Assembly (NCBI RefSeq): GCF_014649915.1
Contig: NZ_BMTY01000015.1
Span: 96,793 to 160,792 of the forward strand
Direction of reading: 5' to 3'
Source: Streptomyces toxytricini
GTDB taxonomy: Bacteria; Actinomycetota; Actinomycetes; Streptomycetales; Streptomycetaceae
DNA length: 64,000 nt
Position 1 is the stretch's first letter. Every line of letters starts with the position of its first letter. This document shows, in pieces, positions 59,113 through 64,000 of this stretch. Below the pieces are notes generated by a model, which was not told the DNA's origin, made no database searches, and worked only from the letters and a program-made list of their open reading frames with translations. Made by a program: the position numbers and the translations under genes.

Positions 59113-60174
59113 TCAAGGGTTCAGCATCTGCTCGTCAGCCGCCTTGCGTGGCCGTGCAATGGCTTCTGCGGCGCGCCTGTCAGCTGCATGCTTTCGCTCG
59201 ATGGAGGCCCGCAGCTCCTCAGGGGTCGGCCATGGCGCACGTCGATGGATCATGCGGTGACAGTTGGCGCATATGAGGGCAAGATCGCTTAGCTTGGTCC
59301 GCCCGTCGCCCGCTTCGTGCAACGGCACAACGTGATGGCACTCGATGTACCCAGCACCGCGATCGCCATAGACCTGCTCGAAGTCGAATCCACACGCCTC
59401 ACACGCCAGCCGCCCACCGCGCTGAGTCACAGAAGCGATCTTCTTCTTCCGTAGGCTCTTGTTCCGCTCGCGGGCCTGGTGCCGACGCATGAGGAGTCGT
59501 CCCTCGGGAGCGCTATAGTCGTCGAACTCCTCGTCTTCGGTCGGCGCAAGGCTCTGCAGCTCGCCGGTCACGATGCCCTGCCGAATGAGTCGAGCGGCCT
59601 CGGTCATTTCGTCGGGCCGGGCAAGGAACTCCATCAGCACCGCAACATCGAGGGCGCCGCCGTTGGTGGGCTTGCCCTGGTACCCGGGATGTCGCGTGGC
59701 GATGTCGAACGTCTTGCGCGCCACTCCGTTCGGGTTGCGGAACTTCTCGTTGCGCTCCGCCTCGACGTGGAAGGGAAGCAGTTGGAGCAAGCCTGACAGC
59801 TCGACCACCCTGGCATCCTGAGCGTCCAGCCCCTTCCAGCCGTTCTCCATCACGAGCTGACAGGCAAGGATGATCTCGTCCCGGGCCCAGTCAGGATTCT
59901 TGACGGCTTTGACCTGGAAGCCTGCCCGTTTCAGCCACGCCGCGGCGTGCTCCTTGCCTCCGCTGAACTCATCAGGTCTGAGAGCTCGCCCCTGATCCCA
60001 TTGATGCGCCACGCCGGCTATGGCTTTGGAGTCGTACTCCCGCCCCTCGTGCACCACAACGTACGAGCGAGCCTCGCCGAAGCCGTACTTCGCCAGGAAC
60101 GCAACCTGTCCCAACTCGTCGTACTCTGCGATGGCCTTGAGCACGGACCCCTGTGTGATCGCTCCTCTGTGCAT
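59113..60174 (-). CDS. HNH endonuclease with ScoMcrA-like N-terminal head domain (modification-dependent restriction type)
   Basis: 353 residues. Residues 4-85 (ITQGSVLKAIAEYDELGQVA, then SYVVVHEGREYDSKAIAGVA and KEHAAAWLKRAGF) look like the head domain of S. coelicolor ScoMcrA, which cuts methylated or phosphorothioated DNA. The HNH nuclease has the zinc Cys pairs CEACGF and CANCHRMIH and the catalytic ECHHVVPLHEAG. No clear sulfur-binding domain is visible, so the modification read is unknown. ATG at 60174; GTG at 60207 is an alternative. Part of the tRNA-Val island; slightly lower GC than the host. Confidence 0.75.
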   Translation of the reverse strand: MHRGAITQGSVLKAIAEYDELGQVAFLAKYGFGEARSYVVVHEGREYDSKAIAGVAHQWDQGRALRPDEFSGGKEHAAAWLKRAGFQVKAVKNPDWARDEIILACQLVMENGWKGLDAQDARVVELSGLLQLLPFHVEAERNEKFRNPNGVARKTFDIATRHPGYQGKPTNGGALDVAVLMEFLARPDEMTEAARLIRQGIVTGELQSLAPTEDEEFDDYSAPEGRLLMRRHQARERNKSLRKKKIASVTQRGGRLACEACGFDFEQVYGDRGAGYIECHHVVPLHEAGDGRTKLSDLALICANCHRMIHRRAPWPTPEELRASIERKHAADRRAAEAIARPRKAADEQMLNP

Positions 60175-60357
60175 GGCGGCAGCGTACGGCTCACCACTGA
60201 CGGTCACCTGGCACCTGACACCTGACGCAGCCTATGCCGGGCACCGTGCGCCTCGCCATGCGCCGTATGCCCTCTTGCGCGGCTCGCACTCAGCCTGCAC
60301 GGTTTCGTTGAATGCTGCTCGGCACTCAGGTGCCACTAGGGGGAAGGGCGGTATGCC

Positions 60358-60951
60358 ATGGCAACCGTGACAGGGTGGGCCGAGAAGACCTTCGGCGACG
60401 CCGCTGGCTCGTTGGCCGACTTAATCCCCGCCAGCTTGGTTCGAGCCCATGCCCGAGCCCGTAACGGCCACGAGGGCGTACAGACCCAGACCCTGGAGGC
60501 ATACGGACACGGCTTGTACGCCGCGCAGTATGAGGAACTGGAAGTGGGCCTTGCCTCACTCCCTGCCGCCGCGCCTGTGCGCTTACAGGGACGAACGCTC
60601 ATGATCCTTGGTGACCATGTGATCTATCCGCTCCGCTACGCGAAGAAAGACGTCCCCGTCACGGCGGCACGACTGCGACGCGCCACGGGGTTCCGAGCCG
60701 ATCTGATACGCAGACACGGCCCCGAGCCCATGCAACAGGCCTTCGACTTGGGACTCGACGAGTTGGACGAGCAAGAGCCCCATCCCGACCTGGCCCTGCT
60801 GTCAGAGGACGTCAAGCTCGTGCTCGTCGCCTACGCCTGCTCGATGACTCAGGGCGTCATGCGCATCGAGTGGGGCTCCGCCGAACTGTGCCGCGAGAAC
60901 CGTTACCTCATCTGGCACCACCACGAGCCACTTAGCCTACCGCCGCGGTGA
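60358..60951 (+). CDS. Hypothetical island protein
   Basis: 197 residues, soluble. ADLIPASLVRAHARARNGHE, TLMILGDHVIYPLRYAKKDV and AYACSMTQGVMRIEWGSAEL suggest an alpha/beta protein, but I know no relative. Position between a restriction nuclease and a HEPN-like gene hints at a defence link, not more. GGGGGAAGGG precedes the ATG. The GC is moderate for this genome. Confidence 0.7.
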   Translation: MATVTGWAEKTFGDAAGSLADLIPASLVRAHARARNGHEGVQTQTLEAYGHGLYAAQYEELEVGLASLPAAAPVRLQGRTLMILGDHVIYPLRYAKKDVPVTAARLRRATGFRADLIRRHGPEPMQQAFDLGLDELDEQEPHPDLALLSEDVKLVLVAYACSMTQGVMRIEWGSAELCRENRYLIWHHHEPLSLPPR

Positions 60952-61406
60952 GAAACACCCCATCTTGCCTGACCGCCACCCCCAGGATGGAACCAGTAAG
61001 TTAGGGGCACGCTGACCCGAGCCACCCCGGTAGCCGACCTGTCACTGTTGGTCGCCACCCCCTGAGCCCCTTCGCACGGCCCACAGACGGCCCAGCGGAC
61101 AAGACTGCTCCGCAGCCTTACTAGTCTGCAACGGTCCCGCAAGGACAGCTAGACCGCGCACCTGACGCTAAGGTTTACAGGCAGCCAATCTTGCGCTAAA
61201 TTCCTCGACGAAGCCGGAGCTTTCCGGCCTCCGAAGTTTCCGGCTTCGGGCTGATTGGTGTAATGGTGTGCGGATTCGCGCCGGTCGATTCGCACAAGAA
61301 CACGCTCGCCTGGCGAGAATTCCTCGGTTCAATTCCGAGGTCGGCAGAGTCTATCAAGCCTGGTAGATTCTGCCGACTTCGGTAATTAAACCTTTAGGGG
61401 AGCCCG
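60952..61406 (+). other. Gene-less AT-richer leader with T-arm-like stem and 16-bp hairpin
   Basis: No gene is seen. CTCGG-TTCAATT-CCGAG (61323-61339) looks exactly like a tRNA T-arm, but no matching acceptor or anticodon arm is found. A 16-bp hairpin (61340-61355 with 61362-61377, two G-T pairs, loop AAGCCT) follows and is close to the HEPN gene start. It could regulate that gene. Confidence 0.45.
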
Positions 61407-62153
61407 ATGGATCGCGGCAAGCGCCATAGCGCACACGTACGCAACATGGAAGCCCTCGAAAAGTCTTTCGAGGTGGCTAGCCGCTCCTGCAAGGAATCCA
61501 TCAGGCATGGAGAAAAGCACGAGGTTGAGGCACTAACGCGAACCTGTGCACTCCTCCTCGGTGCCACACTCGAAGATCGCCTAATGACGATCATCAGCTC
61601 ACCCTATTTCCCGGAAGCAAGTGAGCAGCGCGTCATGCAGCAGCGGACCGTCCTCGACATGTGGAAGCAGGTGCTCGTCGAAGCTTTCGCAATCCGTTAC
61701 AAAATACCTCGAACGAAGGTTCCTTCAAGCCTTCCCTACACCAGTGCAGCCCACTTCGCTGGCATGAAGTCAGTTCTTGACGTGTGGATGGAACCGCTAA
61801 TCAATACCAGGAACTCCCTTGCCCACGGGCAATGGATTGTCGCCTTCAATGAACAGCGTGACAAGGTAAACAACGATCGAACCAAACGATTGAATGCACT
61901 GACCCTCTGGCATCTTCGCCTACAAAAGAACATGCTGAAGCATCTTGAGCGGCTAATTTTCGACCTGACGGCCACCCAGTACGCTTTCGAGCGAGATTTC
62001 GATAGGCATTGGGCGAACCTTAAGGCCGCTCAAACCAGAATTGCCATGGATAAGGCAGCGGATTGGGAGCTCCTCCTTCAGCGTCGGCACCAGAGGGGCA
62101 AGAGGCACATTAGGCGGAACTACCGTCGCCTCATTGACGCTGGCCTCATCTAA
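61407..62153 (+). CDS. HEPN-like helical protein, candidate defence ribonuclease
   Basis: 248 residues, all-helical. The motif NTRNSLAHGQW at 133-143 gives R135-x4-H140, the R-x4-6-H signature of HEPN ribonucleases, at the expected end of a helix. LTRTCALLLGATLEDRLMTI suits the first HEPN helix. The C-terminus is very basic (LLLQRRHQRGKRHIRRNYRR), as for an RNA binder. GC is close to 52%, far below its neighbours, a sign of transfer. GGGGAG is 5 bases before the ATG. No cognate antitoxin (MNT) gene is seen. Confidence 0.65.
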   Translation: MDRGKRHSAHVRNMEALEKSFEVASRSCKESIRHGEKHEVEALTRTCALLLGATLEDRLMTIISSPYFPEASEQRVMQQRTVLDMWKQVLVEAFAIRYKIPRTKVPSSLPYTSAAHFAGMKSVLDVWMEPLINTRNSLAHGQWIVAFNEQRDKVNNDRTKRLNALTLWHLRLQKNMLKHLERLIFDLTATQYAFERDFDRHWANLKAAQTRIAMDKAADWELLLQRRHQRGKRHIRRNYRRLIDAGLI

Positions 62154-62176
62154 GTCGGCCACCACAACTAATTCCA

Positions 62177-62324
62177 GCTTCCATCCCGTCTGCCGTCGAC
62201 CCACACACCGTGGAGCAGGCGCGGGTCCTGGCGTCCAGGTGGAGCGCGCCACTGTACGACGACATGGACGCCAGGACCCGTGTTGCTCGGCTCTGCTTGG
62301 GTCGACGGCAGAGGGGATGGAAGC
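62177..62324. repeat. 148-bp imperfect inverted repeat
   Basis: GCTTCCATCCC at 62177 onward pairs with GGGATGGAAGC ending at 62324; CTGCCGTCGACCCA pairs with TGGGTCGACGGCAG; inner arms CGGGTCCTGGCGTCCA (62222-62237) and TGGACGCCAGGACCCG (62265-62280) are perfect. The centre is unpaired. It starts 24 bases after the HEPN gene and has no coding content. Confidence 0.7.
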
Positions 62325-62670
62325 CCCCATCTCCACCACGACGCCGTCGGCAGACGCCCACGGGCCCCTCCGTCCTGGAGCCTGAGCGCCCCCGCCGGAG
62401 GCATCGTCCTGGCCGGCACTTCCCGTACTCGCCCTGGCCCCAGCGTGGTTCCTCCCACCCATCAATCCAAGCGGTCAGCCGTGCGAACGGCGCCCGGGCT
62501 GGAGCGGGGCGGAGACAGGAGCGCAGGCCGGGTGACGGAACGCGCTCGCCGCGCCGTGCGCGGCGGGTGCCTTGATGGAGTAGGGAAACTTTCATCGCAC
62601 TGCGTAGAGCTGGCGCCCGTCATGGCTTCGCACATGAGGCCCGTGTCCGTCCAGGGGTTCCAGGAGCCGG

Positions 62671-63111
62671 TTGGCGCAACCTCGCATTGCCGGGCTCCGA
62701 CGGGAAAACGTCGGCCTGGAGCACCAGGAGATCCGGATCCGTACGCAGCGGCAGCGGGTCGGCGAGGAAGCGTACGAGGACGACCCCAATGGACGGCGTC
62801 GCCGGCAGACGCTCCCGCTCCCCCGGATCTGCGTCGCTCCCCTGCGCTGGCAGCGGCTACGGCAGGCCGCCGGAGAGAAGGACGCCGGGCTCCGGGTGGT
62901 TTGGCTGCACGACGCACGCCATGGCACCGCGACGCTGCTGACCGCCGCCGGCGTACCGCCCCGGGTCGTGATGGAGATCCTCGGGCACTCGCAGATCGCC
63001 GTCACCATGAACGTCTACACCCATGTCGTCCAGGACACGCAGCGCGAGGCCAGCGGACACCTGGACCGGCTACTGAGGAAGCGGGCGGCGCTCCCGATCC
63101 GCTCCCGTTGA
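62671..63111 (+). pseudogene. Tyrosine integrase, C-terminal remnant
   Basis: About 146 residues remain of a phage-type site-specific recombinase usually near 400. GLRRENVGLEHQEIRIRTQR is the start of the catalytic domain. It keeps the H-x-x-R box in HDARHGTATLLT and the second His and nucleophile Tyr in EILGHSQIAVTMNVYTHV, but the N-terminal DNA-binding half and the first catalytic Arg region (GLRRGE is GLRREN here) are lost or changed. It ends 56 bases from tRNA-Val, the classical place for an island integrase. Confidence 0.8.
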
Positions 63112-63128
63112 TGTCAGATCTGGATGCA

Positions 63129-63162
63129 AAAGGCCCCCCGCCAAGATCGGCGGGGGGCCTTT
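63129..63162. terminator. 14-bp hairpin terminator with T-run
   Basis: AAAGGCCCCCCGCC (63129-63142) pairs exactly with GGCGGGGGGCCTTT (63149-63162), loop AAGATC. It ends transcripts from the integrase side and from tRNA-Val. Confidence 0.85.
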
Positions 63163-63166
63163 GTGC

Positions 63167-63241
63167 TGGTGGGCGCGGACGGTTTCGAACCGCCGACATC
63201 TGCTTTGTAAGAGCAGCGCTCTACCCCTGAGCTACGCACCC
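63167..63241 (-). tRNA. tRNA-Val (anticodon TAC)
   Basis: The minus strand reads GGGTGCGTAGCTCAGGGG for the acceptor and D-arm, an anticodon loop with CTTACAA (anticodon TAC, for GUA codons), T-arm GGCGGTTCGAAACCGTC and acceptor CGCGCCC followed by A and an encoded CCA. The acceptor stem pairs over seven bases with one G-T. Its 3' end is the integration site of the adjoining island. Confidence 0.95.
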
Positions 63242-63345
63242 GTGGACGAGCCGACAGCCTACATGGCGGGCGCACCCCCCACGCAAACCCGTTCGCTGGG
63301 GGAGAATGGAGCGGGGCATGGCGGCGGCGGTACGGGAGAGGGATT

Positions 63346-64000
63346 GTGACGACGGCATCCCGGCGGTGGTTCGGCGGGCGGGGAGACAGTCGCAGGGCGG
63401 ATGCCCAGGCGGCGAAGGATGCCGCGGCGGCGGCGTTCTACGAGCTGGACACCGCGCAGCGGGATCTGCGGATCTCGTTGGAGACCATTGCCGCCGGTGA
63501 CGGTTCGCCCGCGGCGCGGCAGGCGGCCGAGGCGTTCGCCGCGCTGGGGCGGCGGATCGATGAGGCCAGCCATGTGTACATCGAGGCGGTCGACGCGCAC
63601 GACCTGGACCGGCCCGCGCTGGACGGGGCCGTGGCCGGGCGGGCGCGGGACGAGCTGACGCGGGCACGCGACGGGCTCGTCCGGGTGAAGGACGAGCTGG
63701 ACCGGTTCGCGCAGGGCATCCAGCCGCTGCTGGACCGGGCGGAGACGCAGTTGGCGCGGGTCGTGCCGGCGCGGGAGCGGGCGAAGGCGGCGCTGCTGGC
63801 GGCGAGCACGGCGTTGGACGAGGTCCGGGCCCGCGGAATGCGGGCGGACGAGTTCGCGGCGCGGCTGGCGGCGCTCGCGCCGGAGCTGACGCTGCTCAAC
63901 CAGGGCGCGGCGCGGCACGGGGTGCAGGAGACGGTGCAGCGCGCGGACCGGATCCTGCGCGACGCCGAGGGGATACGGGTCGAGCTGGAGCGGCTGCCGG
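63346..64000 (+). CDS. Coiled-coil hypothetical protein, N-terminal part
   Basis: Partial gene; at least 218 residues and the frame is open to the window end. The basic start (TTASRRWFGGRGDSRRA) is followed by long Ala/Glu/Arg/Leu helices such as DELTRARDGLVRVKDELDRF and ARERAKAALLAASTALDEVR, typical of a coiled coil. No membrane segment or domain is seen so far. The GTG at 63346 has GGGAGAGGG upstream. Confidence 0.7.
   Translation, partial: MTTASRRWFGGRGDSRRADAQAAKDAAAAAFYELDTAQRDLRISLETIAAGDGSPAARQAAEAFAALGRRIDEASHVYIEAVDAHDLDRPALDGAVAGRARDELTRARDGLVRVKDELDRFAQGIQPLLDRAETQLARVVPARERAKAALLAASTALDEVRARGMRADEFAARLAALAPELTLLNQGAARHGVQETVQRADRILRDAEGIRVELERLP

Noticed and set aside
61255..61347. 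Complete tRNA gene
   Set aside because: Only the T-arm is convincing; no 5' acceptor matches GTCGGCA and no canonical anticodon arm can be drawn.
62592..63008. Minus-strand gene opposite the integrase remnant
   Set aside because: The plus strand carries clear tyrosine recombinase motifs in this stretch.

Overview
The window is chromosomal DNA of very high GC with Streptomyces-type gene content and signals: actinobacterial RNase P RNA, GTG/TTG/CTG starts, several apparently leaderless genes, a fused RNase H/phosphatase and an SCO2322-type gene. The organism is most likely Streptomyces or a close relative. This rests on sequence recall, not on a database search.

Layout. 1-12.1 kb is mostly housekeeping: the tail of an Rsm22-like gene, dimethylargininase, a short Prim-Pol-like protein, YaaA, an RNB ribonuclease, a MerR regulator, rnpB, and a coupled NIF3 / zinc-ribbon / RNase H-phosphatase operon. 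12.1-19.3 kb holds two leftward operons that resemble actinobacterial steroid side-chain degradation genes: MaoC hydratase - alcohol dehydrogenase - SDR, and a FadE34-like acyl-CoA dehydrogenase (frameshifted here) - Ltp1-like thiolase. 19.4-28.4 kb holds a prenyl diphosphate synthase, methyltransferases, an amidase, an LLM oxidoreductase, a lipoprotein and a glycosyltransferase / methyltransferase / toroid-fold trio. 28.6-32.3 kb holds a KstR-like TetR regulator, a ferredoxin, an aldehyde dehydrogenase and an MBL hydrolase. 32.4-38.8 kb is a cobalamin-riboswitch operon: two secreted, membrane-anchored proteins (one a repeat toroid) followed by a complete ECF transporter (T, fused A-A', S). 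39.1-42.4 kb holds a small lytic transglycosylase and the divergent pair FadA5-like thiolase / CYP125-like P450. 42.5-58.5 kb is mixed: CAP protein, GT87-PAP2 fusion, MFS exporter with a C-terminal winged-helix-like domain, HAD phosphatase, a TMEM165/GDT1 exporter behind a Mn (yybP-ykoY) riboswitch, secreted HNH nuclease, PhoD and VTT proteins. 58.97-63.24 kb is a degraded island of about 4.2 kb next to tRNA-Val, with an integrase remnant, an HNH nuclease resembling ScoMcrA at its N-terminus and a low-GC HEPN-like gene. The last 0.65 kb starts a coiled-coil protein.

How the genes work together. The main theme is a dispersed steroid side-chain regulon. The regulator at 28615 resembles mycobacterial KstR, and 14-bp sites fitting the KstR consensus TnnAACnnGTTnnA (three exact, three with one mismatch) lie upstream of the hydratase operon, the dehydrogenase operon, kstR itself, the aldehyde dehydrogenase operon, the MBL gene and fadA5. 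A second 15-bp motif, CTGAYNNNCCGTCAG, sits at the FadE34-like gene, the LLM oxidoreductase and cyp125. The second theme is the B12-controlled uptake operon, whose toroid protein could be a bacterial counterpart of intrinsic factor/transcobalamin. That last idea is inference.
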